Origin: Haliclona indistincta
Taxonomy: Eukaryota > Porifera > Demospongiae > Haplosclerida > Chalinidae
Assembly (NCBI GenBank): GCA_964017065.1
Contig: OZ024785.1
Coordinates: 7,935,672-7,999,671 of the forward strand
Reading direction: 5' to 3'
DNA: 64,000 nucleotides
A model generated the notes under the pieces. The model saw nothing but the letters and a program-made list of their open reading frames with translations. It did not search any database and was not told the DNA's origin. Positions 1 through 12,082 of this stretch are shown piece after piece. How positions within the stretch are numbered: the first letter of the stretch is position 1; each line of letters starts with the position of its first letter. The position numbers and the translations under genes are program-made.

Positions 1-445
1 TCTGCAGTGATGATCAGTACTTCAATGTTGTGCGATATTTGGCGGAGAAGCTGTATTAAAAGTTAATGTTATTATTTACTCGACATGTGCATGGTATAAA
101 AACATACTCGTTGATTTGGGTAGTAGTTTACCCTTCCTCCAGTAATCATTGTACATTCTCGCAAGGGTTTGATACCCATTGCTTTATCATCGAGTCCTAG
201 CATGCACGTAGATAGAGATGATATTTCACAAGTGAGGCACCATGACTGCTTACCCTTATCATCCATATTCTCTACAATATCCAGTATTTGTTCTACATTT
301 AAATCATAGGTACGAACAGTCAGCTCTGTTATAAACTGAGGACTGCCCGGCTTCGGACCTTTATAGTAGCAAAGTAATGCAAGTATTAAAAATCAAGGAA
401 CACTGCGCACTTACCAAAGTATGCAACACGAAATCGCCTTTCCAT
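1..445 (-). CDS. Unrecognised ~226-aa gene, copy 1 (partial)
   Basis: I do not recognise this family. Four minus-strand exons match the intact copy at 3556-4448: 415-445 (start, reading MERRFRVAYF-like), 254-358, 108-196, and the beginning of the large third coding block from 50 down to the window edge. Phases agree with the other copies (1, 1, 0). The first exons encode a conserved stretch around RTYDLNVEQILDIVENMDDK. The rest of the gene lies outside the window, so I cannot say whether the copy is intact. Confidence 0.6.
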
Positions 446-989
446 TATTAGCTGAAGAGAGATTCTGAAGAAAACTTTATCCTCGACAGGGCTCCTGATA
501 CGTGTATAAATACGAAGATGTTACTATAGATAGTATGATAGATGACGAATATTGTACTATAAATAGTCGTTGTCAGTATTTATAGCTGCTGTGAATAACA
601 ATGAAAATCATGAATTTCATTTAGTGAGACCAGATCATGATGGGCTAGACTTGAAAAGAAAGCCGAAGATGAAACTAATTGATCTAATTATTTTGAAACA
701 CACAAAATCAATTGAGACTGCTGTTGCAATCGAGGCATAATACAAATAATTATAAAGACATTATTATGTTCCTATAGTGCATCAGATCATACACGTTCAT
801 TTGAGTGTTGAGGTTAAAGTATTTCCACCTAAGACTCTGAGTGCTCATTGCATACAAGAGGTACTATACTGTAGCTGCATTAGTCATGATACATTAGTTT
901 GCTAGAAAAAGATAATCAATTATTTTGTGAGCTGAGTTTGAAACAAAAATAATTTCTAAAAATCCATTTAGTGTAAAAGTCATACTATT

Positions 990-1199
990 TCATTTCAAGG
1001 TACCCCTTATGGTGAAGTAGACATCAGCCATCCATCCAAGCAGAGGATAGAGTAGATAAGTTATACCCTGACTGACCACATAAGCTGATGATCTATCCCT
1101 GTTGGCAACATGATAGATAAAGGAGTCAGATCCAACTGTATTCATGTGCACCAGAGCACAGCAACCAATAATCAGGTAAGCAGCTCTTGGCAACGACAT
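990..1199 (-). pseudogene. First exon of an MFS/POT-like transporter (fragment)
   Basis: A minus-strand reading frame starts with ATG at 1199. It encodes about 69 residues with two hydrophobic stretches and a motif LLYPLLGWMADVYFT. This resembles the first helices and the G-x-x-A-D loop of major-facilitator or proton-oligopeptide transporters. No continuing transporter exon is visible downstream on the minus strand before the unrelated exons at 445. I therefore read it as an orphan exon carried along in the tandem unit. The family assignment rests on one motif only. Confidence 0.4.
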
Positions 1200-1438
1200 T
1201 ATAGCTTTTAGTAACCAGTGGCAAGAAATTGCTTCCTTTGCAATTGCATATGGTTGTTTTATGTCTATTCTGCTGAAATTGAAAGTGTTTTAGTTTAATT
1301 ATATAATCATGCATTATTGTTGTGTATTATAATATTAATCTGTGGTTTATAATAATACACAAGATATCTAGAGATAAGCAATAATAGTAGCAGGTCCTTC
1401 ATTGACAACATTAATTTTCATGAGGGAAACTTATAGTT

Positions 1439-2630
1439 TCAACTACTAGTAAATAAACTCTTCATCCATCCACCAAAACGCTGTCCAATGCCAAGAAGTG
1501 ACTGGCCAGCAGAAACGGTCTCTTTAATCGGCTTTGTAATGGTGTCTGTGAGCTCAAGTTTTGTCAGAATTGATCTTAGTTCAGGAAGACCATATGCTGG
1601 ATCAGTTGCTTCATAATATGGATGACCAATGATCACTAAAATTAAAAAAAAAAATTCAAATCGAGCAACTACAAGTCTGCAATCACATACCTGTTTTTCT
1701 GTCAAATTTCTTGGCATTCTTTCCTTCCCCTTTTCCTTTGCCTAGCCATTCCGCTGTCTTGTAGCAACCATTGGTTATACTAAATTGGTCACGTTCGTTA
1801 TATATGAATGGCTTGCGTAGTACCTGTACAGTACATCAGTGGCGGATCCAGGAAAAGAAGATGGGGCGGGCCATTGTGCGGCGCAGAGCGCCGCCGCAAA
1901 ATTTTAGCTAATTAATATTCATGAAGGTAGTAAAAATTGACTCTGGCACGCATCATCGCAGCGAGCGCGCTAGTCAGTACACAACACAGCGAGCGCGCTA
2001 GTCAGTAGTGAGAACTCTGGTAAGAGTGTTGCACTGTAGGTAAAACTTTAAATTTTAGCTGGGGTAGTTTGGGTGGGCCAGGCCCTACCTGGCCCACCCC
2101 TGGATCCGCCACTGCAGTACATGTGCTGGATAGTTTTAAATTACTGAGGAATAAATTCGATTCAAAGAAGTGGAAAGCATGTACAGTGATGATCAGTACT
2201 TCAATCTCGTGCGATATTCGGCGGAGAAGCTGTATTAAAAAGTTAATGCATAGATGGTATTTACTCGGCATGTGCATCATTGTATAGAAACATACTCGTT
2301 GATTCGGGTAGTAGCCGAATCTTCCTCCAGTAATCATTGTACTTTCTCGCAAGGGTTTGGTACCCATTGCTTGATCATCGAGTCCTAGCATACAAGTAGA
2401 CAAATATTTTCACAAGTGAGGCACCATGACTGCTTACCCTTATCATCCATATTCTCTACAATATCCAGTATTTGTTCTACATTTAAATCATAGGTACGAA
2501 CAGTCAGCTCTGTTATAAACTGATGACTGTCCGGCTTCGGACCTTTTACCCAGGCAAAGTATTCCAATTATTAAAAATCAAGGAACACTGCGCACTTACC
2601 TAGGTATGCAACACGAAATCGCCTTTCCAT
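1439..2630 (-). pseudogene. Unrecognised gene, copy 2, with MITE in a coding exon
   Basis: Exons on the minus strand are 2600-2630 (start MERRFRVAYL), 2438-2542, 2296-2384, 2229-1691 (broken) and 1635-1439 (stop). Compared with copy 3, the fourth exon should be one continuous coding block. Here it is split by a 278-bp hAT-like MITE at 1837-2114. Reading through the insert reaches a stop. An acceptor-like and a donor-like sequence flank the insert, so removal by splicing cannot be excluded. The C-terminal exon is open and conserved (motifs GHPYYEATDPAYGLPEL and GQRFGGWMKSLF). I call it a probable pseudogene. Confidence 0.6.
1837..2114. mobile_element. hAT-like MITE, 278 bp
   Basis: The ends are inverted copies of CAGTGGCGGATCCAGG, and the 8-bp direct repeat CAGTACAT lies at 1829-1836 and 2115-2122. 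The uninterrupted paralogous site near 3936-3955 has CAGTACAT only once, which confirms the insertion. The 8-bp duplication and CAGTGG ends are typical of hAT elements. There is no coding capacity. Confidence 0.9.
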
Positions 2631-3139
2631 TATTAGCTGAAGAGTGATTCTGAAGAAAAGTTTATCCTCGATACTATCAGGGCGTGTATAAATACGAATA
2701 TGTTACTATAGATAGTATGATAGATGACGAATATTCTACTATAAATAGTCGTTGTCAGTATTCATAGCTGCTGTGAATAACAATGCCCATCATGAATTTC
2801 ATTTAGTGAGATGATGGGCTAAGCCCTCATTTGTATAATTATTTTGATGCGCACAAAATCAATTGAGAGTGCTGTTGCCATCGAGGCATAATACAAAATG
2901 TATGTTCCTACAGTAACACGTGTATCAGATCATACACATTCGTTTTAGGTTGAGGTTAAAGTATTTCCACCTAAGACTCTGAGTGCTCATTGCATACAAG
3001 AGGTACTATACTGTAGCTGCATTAGTCATGTTACATTAGTTTGCTAGAAAAAGATAATCAATTGTTTTGTGAGCTGAGTTTGAAACAAAAAAATTTCTAA
3101 AAATCCATTCAGTGTAAAAATCATACTATTTCATTTCAA

Positions 3140-3348
3140 AGTACCCTTATGGTGAAGTAGACATTAGCCATCCATCCAAGCAGAGGATAGAGTAGATAAG
3201 TTAAGAGATACCCTGACTAACCACATATGCTGATGATCCATCCCTGTTGGCAACATGATAGATAAAGGAGTCAGATCCAACTGTATTCATGTGCACCAGA
3301 GCACAGCAAGCAATAATCAGGTAAGCAGCTCTTGCCGACATTATAGCT
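3140..3348 (-). pseudogene. Second copy of the transporter-like exon, frameshifted
   Basis: This is the counterpart of the exon at 990-1199. It carries about 5 extra bases near 3200-3210 and a lost base block near 3337, so the frame into the GWMADVYF motif is broken. It is a relic duplicated along with the tandem unit. Confidence 0.55.
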
Positions 3349-3555
3349 TTTAGTAACCAATAGCAAAAAATGGCAATTACATGGTTGTTTTATGTCTATT
3401 CTGCTGAAATTGAAAGTGTTTTTAGATGAATTATCATGCATTATTGTTGGCATTCAGCTTTGTAGTAATAATCTGTGGTTTATAATAATACACAAGAAAT
3501 CAAGAGATAAGCAATAATAGAAGCTAAAGCAGGGACAACATTTCATGAGGGAAGC

Positions 3556-4448
3556 TTAGTTTCCACTAAATAAACTTTTCATCCATCCACCAAAACGCTG
3601 TCCAATGCCAAGAAGTGACTGGCCAGCAGAAACCGTCTCTTTAATCGGCTTTGTAATGGTGTCTGTGAGCTCAACTTGTGTCAGAATTGATCTTAGTTCA
3701 GGAAGACCATATGCTGGATCAGTTGCTTCATAATATGGATGACCAATGATCACTAAAATTCAAATTTCAAATCAAGCAACTACAAGTATGCAATCACATA
3801 CCTGTTTTTCTGTCAAATTTCTTGTCCTTCTTTCTTCCTTTGCCTACCTCTTCAAGCCAATCCGCTGTCTTGTAGCGACCATGGGTTATATCAAATTGGT
3901 CATGTTCGTTATATATGAATGGCTTGCGTAGTACCTGTACAGTACATGTGCTGGATAGTTTTAAATTTCTGAGGAAAATTTTCGATTCATATCCGTAGGA
4001 AGAATCTGCAGTGATGATCAGTACTTCAATGTCTTGCGGCGATATTCGGCGGAGATGCTGTATTAAAAAGTTACAATGTACTCAGCATGTGCATGGTATA
4101 AAAACATACTCGTTTATTTGGGTAGAAGCCTCTTCCTCCAGTAATCATTGTACTTTCTTGCAAGGGTTTGAACATACCCAATGCTTTATCATCGCCGCCG
4201 AGTCCTAGCATACACGTAGATAGAAATATTTTCACAAGTGAGGCACCATGACTGCTTACCCTTATCATCCATATTCTCTACAATATCCAATATTTGTTCT
4301 ACATTTAAATCATAGGTACGAATAATCAGATCTGTTGGGAAATATCTGCTCGGCTTCGGACCTTTTAGCAAAGTATTCCATTGGCAAGTAAACAAGGAAC
4401 ACTGCGTGCGCACTTACCAAAGAATGCAACACGAAATCGCCTTTCCAT
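3556..4448 (-). CDS. Unrecognised ~226-aa protein, copy 3 (intact)
   Basis: Five minus-strand exons give one open frame of 681 nt: 4418-4448, 4260-4361, 4110-4204, 3802-4057 and 3556-3752. Phases are 1, 1, 0, 1 and all borders are GT/AG. The start is the ATG at 4448 (MERRFRVAFF). The protein has no signal peptide or membrane segment. Recognisable blocks are an N-terminal region around RTYDLNVEQILDIVENMDDK, a middle block with hydrophobic strand-like IEVLIITADSSYGYE, a charged stretch (GKGRKKDKKFDRKT) and a C-terminus with GHPYYEATDPAYGLPEL followed by an amphipathic region ending GGWMKSLF. The alternating hydrophobic strands would suit a small globular cytosolic fold. I cannot assign a function. 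It is the only intact copy of the three in view. Confidence 0.7.
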
Positions 4449-4986
4449 TATTAGCTGAAGAGTGGTTCTGAAGATACTGTATTACTATGTCGATACTATT
4501 TATAAATACAAAGATGTTACTATAGATAGCATGATAGATGACGAATATTGTACTATAAATAGTGGATTCCCCTGTTTACGGATAACAAAATCAGTTTCAT
4601 AGCTACTGTGAATAACAATGCACATCATGAATTTCATTTAGTGAGATGATGCGCTAGATTTGCCGATGATGAAACTATTTATTTTGATGCACACAAAATC
4701 AATTGAGACTGCTGTTGCAATCGAGGCATATAATACAAATGTATATTCCTACAGTGACACGTGCATCAGATCATACACATTCATTAATATTTTGATTAAA
4801 GTGTTTCCACCTAAGACTCTAGTGCTCATTGCATGCATATGCTACTGTATCAGTCTACAGCTGCATTAGTCAGCATGTGTTACATTAGTTTGCTAGAAAA
4901 AGACAATCAATTATTTTGTGAGCTGAGTTTGAATTAAAAAATAATTTCTACAAATCCATTCAGTGTAAAAATCATATTATTTCATT

Positions 4987-7900
4987 TCAAGGTATATACC
5001 CCTTATCCAAAAGGTACTCTATGTAAATGCTCATAAAATGCTGTGGCAGAACGGTCAGATCTAATCCAATGCTGCTTAAAAGTGAACTGGCAAGGTCACT
5101 GGTAAAGAACTGAGAGCGAGGAAGACCTCCTTGCTGAGGAAGAACAAGATTTAGAGATGAGAGGACAGGATCATTGGTGTCTCTAGCCTGCTGGGATAGC
5201 AATGCCTTAAAAGTGGAATAATCTGTAAGATGAAACAGCCTGTGTAAACCATGGACACAACTATGTCTTGACTCACCTGTCTCATCTAGAGGCTTGAACA
5301 TTCGAATGTTCTCTACCAGATCATAGAATGACACTGCATTGTCTCTAGAACTGTTCACAAGATGAAACACACCTTGACAACTTGACTCTGTGAAAGAACT
5401 CACGAATATTCATCCATCATTACAAGCACCCACCAGTTTTGGTATTCATAGCAAGATAGACCACACCCTTTGCTACTGTATCCACTGGAACCATTGGAAT
5501 TTTCTTTTCATCACAGCCTGGTCCAGTTGGGTAGCAGCCCAACCGGTATATACCAGTTACAAGCAGATAAAACCAGTCCCGTGTGTTTGGGTGACCTGTA
5601 ACACTGTGTGGACCAACTAAACCAGGTCTGTGTTGGATAACAAAATACAGATAAATACACTGATACAGGTTTTGGGGAAATTAAGGATTGTATCAAATCT
5701 GACAACATTGTGTGTTTAAACATACCTTGAAATTGAACTTGTTATACCAGCGACTTTGCTTGCTTTCATGACAGTTTGCTCCGCTACCCATTTTGACTGA
5801 GAGTAACCGGACAAATGGTGCAGTCTGCAGCCAACACAATATACATCCATCATGAACTGGGCTGAATCTGTCTACCTGTTAGGATCAGGATGGCTGTGCT
5901 CTCCTAGTGTCTCCCACTGCAGAGAAGCAAACACACCAACAGTAGACACGTAGTGAATAGCTTTGGGTCTGCCCTGGAGGCACAGACTAAGCAGTTGTTG
6001 TGTGGAGCAGACATTAGCCTCTTTCAATGCTGAAGGCAGAGAATGAAAAATTTGCCTTTAATGTCATAAACTAACCATCGTAAGGCAGAACAGAGTTGAC
6101 GATAGCACCACAATGAACTATGAGTGATACTTTTCTCTGAAGCGTGACATAGCTCTCCTCACTGACTCCTAGACAGGGCTTGCTCAAATCTCCAGCTAGC
6201 ACAACAAGCTTGCTATCTACGAACTGAGCTACGCTGTCCTCCATGTGAAGCTCAGAGGCAATCGTGTGCAAAAGATTCATGATCCGGTCAGTAGCAGACA
6301 CTCCTGTACAGAAGAAACAACGTGCGTCACTGTTTGGTGAATGTTAATCTACTAACCATCTCCCTCTCTGCATATACAGTACACTGTTCTACATGACTCA
6401 TTGTGCAGTAGTTCCCACAGGATAAATCGACCCAAGAAACCACTTGCACCTGTCAGCAGCACAATTTCACCTTCTTCGTCACTTTCTCTGTCTTCAATAT
6501 GAGCCACATCCTTGAGAAAGGATACGTCTACCTCGTCTTCCCAGTTTATGTCAATACTCTCAGATGGAAGCTTTAAACTGGAAAAATAGAAGCATTATCA
6601 TAGAGTCTGACATATCAGTTACTATCAAACACAAATGAGAAACACATACACTCGCTGCATACACTTGTCTTTTTCTTGATATTCACAGCTAACTGCTGTC
6701 AATGTTATTGCAGACAATGAGACATGTGCTGTGTGTGCTGTGAAGTCAACTGAACCAGATGTGACTTAGTTTTGATGACAGCTGATTCCACGACTGTGCA
6801 GACTTCAGAGGGTCACTGTCGGTGTTCAATAACCAGTCAAAGCTGACCAGTTTTTATAAAAACACCATTTACACTGCAGAGTCAGTTGAACTGATTTTTG
6901 AGGTGACGCTCATCATGAGGACACAGTGGATTGCAATTTTTGCTCTTGGAATCATTATAATTGAAGGTATGTCTATACTAGATCTATGAGACTGTGAATA
7001 ACTGCTGTAACTAAACATTAGTAGCAGAAGCTACCGGGACTGTACAGGCGAATGCAACGCTGGAGTTACTGAAAGGCCGTGACGGACGCGATGGAAAGGC
7101 CGGGAGAGATGGAGAGCCAGGACCAGCTGGGTCCCCAGGAAGAGATGGATTTGATGGAGCAAATGGACATAAAGGTGCCAAAGGAGCTAGAGGAGACCCT
7201 GGTCTAGTGGGGTTCCAGGGACCTCGTGGGCCTGTCAGTGGAGGAGCTACTTACACTCGATGGGGAAAGACAACTTGTCCAAACATAACAGGAACAAGTC
7301 TGGTCTATAGTGGCCGGGCTGGTAAAACTTATTATAGCCACAAAGGAGGTGGAGGAAACTACCAGTGCCTTCCAACTAGACCAGAGTATTCCAACTACAT
7401 ATCCGGCGTGCAAGGACACTCTTATATGTTTGGGATTGAGTATGAAATACCGAATGGTGGTCCGTTTTCTTCTTTGAATAATGACAATGTCCCATGTGCT
7501 GTATGCTATGTTTCCACTAGGGCAGCTGTATTGATGATACCAGCATGGCGCCACTGCCCCAGTCTCTGGACTCTAGAATACTCTGGATACCTAATGAGTG
7601 AATACTATAACCATTACAGTTCTACTTTCGAGTGTGTTGACAAAAACTCGGATCCACTACCAGGAAGTCATTCCAACACTCATGGTGGCTTGTTTTATCA
7701 TGTTGAAGGCAGCTGCAATGGTCTACCATGCCCACCATATGAAGCCCAAAAAGAACTTACCTGTGCAGTGTGTACCAAGTGATCTTGTTCACAGACTCAG
7801 ACAGACTAGTAGTGTGTCTATAGTTTAGTAAACTCAGTAGTTTTATATTAAATAGTGACCAATTATTGTGTTGATGTAATCAATCTGTTTGACAAACAAT

Positions 7901-10900
7901 GCAACTGCAGGTTAACAGATGTTTGAGTTATTATAGAGTTATTATGCTATAATATACCGTATTTCCTCGAATAGAAGCCCGGGCGTCTATTTCCTTCCAG
8001 CAAGTTTTTACCCCGGCGTCTAAACAGGACCGGCCTCTAAACGAGGCCGGCGTTTATTACTTAATGTTTGTCGAAGCCTTTGTATAAAACCATAGATAAT
8101 ACAGTACTTGGACGCCTAGCATTGGAGAAGAGCCATCTGTCGAAAGAGAAGATGACAATCAGCACGACAATCACGCTGTTTTTCTCTTCGACATGGCTGG
8201 ACGAACGCGCACACGTGGACAAGGCGTGATAATTGACTGTGGGCGGTACCACAATGTTTATGACCCGGCGTTAATTCAAGACCCGGCCTCTAATACTGTA
8301 TGTTACCGTTATACCCCCGGCTTATAAACAGGACCGGCGTCTATTCGGAGGCGGCTTCTATTCGAGGAAATACGGTAACTGGATATCTAAATCCTACATA
8401 ATTATGCAATGCAAAGAATCTAAAGAATAATGGTCATAATATTATAGGCCTATAAATTGCAGCTCAGATTAGTGGTATAGCCAAAAATTATTCAGCATCA
8501 CATTGGTAGTGAGAAAACAAGCTTGTGAGTGCTGGGCTTTATGATTGAAAATTAATGAGTCTGTAAGCTCATAACTATGCATGCAACAGAATATAGGATT
8601 AAGTTAATAAATATGTGATAAAAATGCAAGGTACTTGCTGCATGTAGGCCACTACATGAATTCGGTGGGCCCATGCACAACTTGGCCCTACCATATAGCT
8701 ACGATGTACTGGATCAAAGGTATCTTGGGCTGGAGTGAGCAGTTCAAACTCACGAACCTGTATAGCTGGTAAATATGATATACACTAGCTTGAATTGTCA
8801 ATAGCTCAGTGCATGGTGCTGACAATGTCACAGATGGCTATCATGCTATATAATCAATAACATCAGCATCTGCTGTCAACACCTGCTATTGTTGCTCCAG
8901 ACATTAGCCAAAGGACATTAAAAGACAAAGATCTCTAAACATAAACAGTCAATGCATATGTGGGCAGATGGGGACTGCTTTTCTGTAGCATTACATACTT
9001 ACCTAGGTATATTTAAGGACTGAAATACAGCTGTAGAGCCAGAACAGCGAAGACGAAATAATGAGAACTCTACAATGGATTCAGTTGGGAATACTTGCTA
9101 TTGGAGTCATGCTGATGAAGGGTAGGCTCACAGGTGTGTGTGCTGAATAATGTTACATTATCTACGATACAAAGGGCAAGCTACAGACTCCAATCAAGTG
9201 ATGCAGATTATTCAAGGTCGGGATGGCCGTGATGGCCAGCCTGGAAGAGATGGACGACCTGGACCTGCTGGAACTCCCGGCAGAGATGGAATAGATGGAG
9301 TAGATGGACAGAAAGGAAAACCTGGAGAGAAAGGACTGCCTGGGTTTAGAGGCCGTCAAGGATTACGTGGCCTCATCAGTGGAGGAGCTACCTACACTAG
9401 ATGGGGCAGGACTACATGCCCCAACATGACAGGAACAAGTCTGGTCTACAATGGCCGAGCTGGTAAAAGCTATTACACCCAAACAGGAGGAGGAGACAAC
9501 TACCAGTGCCTTCCAGACATTCCCGACTATGGTGAATACATATCAGGAATTCAAGGACACTCGTATATGTATGGAGTGGAATATGAAAGCACTATGAGTG
9601 GTTACTCTTCTATTACCAATGACAATGTCCCATGTGCTGTATGCTATGTGGCTACTAGGTCAGCTGTGTTGATGATTCCAGCAATCATTAGCTGTCCAAG
9701 AAACTGGACCGTGGAATATACTGGATACATAATGTCCGAGCATTACACTACAAGCAAATCTACTTTTGAATGTGTTGATAAAAATCCTGAACCAATTCCT
9801 GGAAGCTATGCTGATACTGGTGGAGGTTGGTTTCACTTTGTTGAAGGCAACTGCAATGGACTACCGTGCCCACACTATGATCCTCAGAAAGAGCTTACCT
9901 GTGCAGTGTGTACCAAATAGAATTGCTGTATTCAGAACACTAGTTGTGTGATGGCTTCCTCATATAGATTTGTAGTGTTTGTAGTTGTATCTTACTGTAC
10001 CCATTTGACCTTCTAGTACAATAAAAAATTTTCAGCACAATAAAACGCACACGCATGAAGAATAACGTGTAATGTGTAGGTGTCACATTATGGAGAGACA
10101 GCTATGTGCGTGGTGCTGTCTACATACAGAGGCAATAGCATATACCTGGGTTGATGAGAGGGTAGTAGCTGAGAGAGAATGAAATGATAGACATCAATCA
10201 GAGCATGCTTCAGTAGATACTGTGCTGACACATCAGTGCAGAATGCTTCTTGAATGAGTGATGATACCCGCATGGCAGCCAGTGAGTCTCCACCCAGCTG
10301 GGTGAGTGTAAGAGAGAGGGAGAGTGGAGGAGAGACTGTAGGACCACCAGAGACAGCAACTCCTCGAGAGGAGAGAAGATGACGAAGACACTCTATAACT
10401 TGCAGTTCCAGTGGTCTGAGAATGAGAATATGTCACAGGTCAAATAAAGATTCACAATACCTGTTCCCCATGTTGCTACCGAGAGTAAGATACAATTCCT
10501 CAAGCTGTGCTTTGTATCGCTTCTCCAACTGAGGCCTAGATTTTTTCAAAGTGGATGTAAGGAGACCGTTCTCAGCTGAGAAGGGATTTGGTTCTAAGAT
10601 GATCGCTGGAGGTATTTCCCAGCCTTGCAGTTCTTGTTGTTTTCCAATCCTCTGCAGTTCAGTGAGATAAAGATGGTTGGTGGACTGCAATGTGCACAGT
10701 GCATCATAATCAGCCTCAAAGACTAAGAAAGGAGAGAGATTTTAGCAAAAAAAAAAACAGCTGTAAATGTAAGTGTGCATGCAATTTTTAATGCTCATCA
10801 CACATACCTTCTTCGTGGTTCTCCTTTCTTTTCCACCACTCCAGTAGTGCCTCTCGATAAGGCACAACAACTGCCACAACATTAGTCTGATGAACATTTC

Positions 10901-12082
10901 CATACACATACACCTGCTCTATAAGACTGCTGTTCTCAAACAAACCCTCAATTCTCTCTGGAGCTACAAACTCTCCCTGAGCAAGCTTGAATAAATTCTT
11001 TTTCCGATCGATAATACGAATCTTGTCAGAGGCTAGTTGCACTCCAATGTCGCCAGTACGAAAATATCCATCAACAAACTTTGCAGCTGTCTCTTCTGGG
11101 TTCTTGTAGTAGCCACTAATATTGTCAGAGGACTTGACACAGATCTCTCCTCGAGGGGGCTTGTCGGTTGTGAGGTAACCCATCTCGGGCACATCAATCA
11201 GTTTGAGGTCTACTCCTGTACGAACGATGTCCTGAAATGCAATTCCACCAGCCTATAGCAAAATTCAAAGCACAATTTAAGACGGCATAAACAAGGCATA
11301 AATTTCACATGCATACAAATGCATACAAGCTTCTTACCTCAGTGGTGCCATAGCCCTCCTGTGTCAACCCGTTGAAACAAGTCTCTATAAATTTTCTCAT
11401 GACTGGATCGACAGCAGCGCCACCGATAGACACAGCAATCTCTCTTCCTCCAAGCACATTCTTGAACTGCTTCATCACGACCTCTTTCACCTTCCAGGGC
11501 ACATCATCAGGATTAAAGCCAACAGGAGCAACATCATCTTGACCAACAACACCAGTGAACACAGGATCACTTGATTCCAATCCTTCATCAGCCTCGCTAG
11601 CAACAGAAATAGCACGACTCAGTGCTCTCGAAATAGTTTCAGGTACTGCCGCAGTAGGTGTGGTATCTTGATTGTCAGCCATTTCACCATCAACATGAAC
11701 GGTGTGTTCCTTGTCTTCAGTAGCTGATGTCGATTCAATCATCCCTAGAACATTTTCCGAGGCTTGTGGTTGTGATTCCTGGTACTCTCTGTATGCTACA
11801 TGAAGAGCCTGAAGATACTGGTTGTAAATAATGGTGTAGAAACGAGGCGTCCCAGCTACTATTGTTGGTCGTACCATAGCAATATCTGTAAACAGCTGCA
11901 ATAAGGTACAAAATAAAGCACATTAGCATAGTCCTATGTGTCCAATAACTTACATGCTCCATGGAACCGCGATAAATTCCAGATCTACCACCTGCTACAA
12001 GGATAGCGTGAAGGTTTCTCCGCTCCAGCAAATGAGAAGGTGGACTGAACGAGAACCACACTTTGCGAAAATTTGCATGAGT
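4987..12082 (-). CDS. Carboxylic-acid-reductase-like (AMP-binding / carrier / thioester reductase), 5' end not seen
   Basis: Twelve minus-strand exons keep one frame for about 968 codons: 11954-12082, 11338-11895, 10808-11252, 10461-10722, 10146-10415, 6357-6577, 6076-6303, 5876-6029, 5726-5824, 5434-5627, 5277-5387 and 4987-5222. The order is an acyl-adenylating domain (EGYGTTE; RTGD; RIIDRKKNLFKLAQGEF), a carrier domain (LGGDSLAAMR, the phosphopantetheine serine) and an NADPH thioester-reductase domain (TGASGFLG Rossmann loop; YVSTVGVF; catalytic GYSQSKWVAE; RPGLVGP). Such enzymes activate a carboxylic acid with ATP, tether it to the carrier arm and release it by reduction as an aldehyde or alcohol. 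The substrate is unknown; the adenylation half resembles long-chain acyl-CoA synthetases. The ATP-binding P-loop part of the adenylation domain is missing upstream of 12082, where the receptor cluster begins. The gene is therefore either 5'-truncated or has distant exons. Confidence 0.88.
6855..6860 (+). promoter_or_regulatory. TATA box of collagen gene 1
   Basis: TATAAA lies 55 bases upstream of the ATG at 6915, at a spacing that would give a short leader. It sits inside the reductase intron. Confidence 0.45.
6915..7782 (+). CDS. Short-chain collagen C4-type protein 1
   Basis: Two exons (6915-6966 and 7025-7782; phase 1 intron) encode about 269 residues. Exon 1 is a signal peptide (MRTQWIAIFALGIIIIEG). 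Exon 2 starts with a short linker, then 18 uninterrupted Gly-X-Y triplets (GRDGRDGKAGRDGEPGPAG...), then a C-terminal domain opening SGGATYTRWGKTTCP with ten cysteines and ending LTCAVCTK. This is the architecture of sponge/cnidarian short-chain collagen C4 proteins, secreted extracellular-matrix components. The gene is nested in the large reductase intron on the opposite strand, 1.3 kb before a close paralogue. A possible polyadenylation signal (ATTAAA) is at 7845-7850. Confidence 0.93.
7957..8375. mobile_element. TA-flanked MITE, 419 bp
   Basis: Perfect 23-bp terminal inverted repeats begin CCGTATTTCCTCGAATAG at 7957 and end at 8375. A TA dinucleotide flanks each side, as for Tc1/mariner-class insertions. 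The interior repeats GCGTCTA/CCGGCCTC motifs and encodes nothing. It lies between the two collagen genes. The rest of the interval (8376-9008) shows no feature I can support. Confidence 0.85.
9009..9016 (+). promoter_or_regulatory. TATA-like element of collagen gene 2
   Basis: TATATTTA lies about 50 bases before the ATG at 9061, a position comparable to the TATAAA of the first collagen gene. Confidence 0.35.
9061..9920 (+). CDS. Short-chain collagen C4-type protein 2
   Basis: Exons 9061-9121 and 9181-9920 (phase 1 intron of 59 nt) encode about 266 residues. Exon 1 gives a signal peptide (MRTLQWIQLGILAIGVMLM). Exon 2 gives a short linker, 18 Gly-X-Y triplets (GRDGRDGQPGRDGRPG...) and the same C-terminal domain as the upstream gene. 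All ten cysteines are retained (TTCPN, YQCLP, VPCAVC, ISCPR, FECVD, GNCNGLPCP, LTCAVC). The two genes are clearly tandem duplicates: same exon structure, same triplet count, and the intron phase is conserved while intron sequence is not. It is expected to be secreted matrix collagen. Confidence 0.93.
10020..10044 (+). promoter_or_regulatory. Polyadenylation signals of collagen gene 2
   Basis: Two AATAAA hexamers (10020-10025 and 10039-10044) lie 100-125 bases after the stop codon. Confidence 0.55.

Larger units (their letters stand above)
1..4990. repeat. Tandem triplication of a ~1.9-kb unit
   Basis: Three copies of one unit follow each other: about 1-2122 (copy 1 N-terminal exons plus copy 2 C-terminal exons), 2123-3950, and 3950-4990. 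The order of exons, introns and flanks is the same in each, with many small indels. The third unit stops at the last exon of the reductase gene (about 4992), so the array abuts that gene directly. Each full unit contains the exons of an unrecognised minus-strand gene; the first two also contain a transporter-like exon. Confidence 0.85.
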
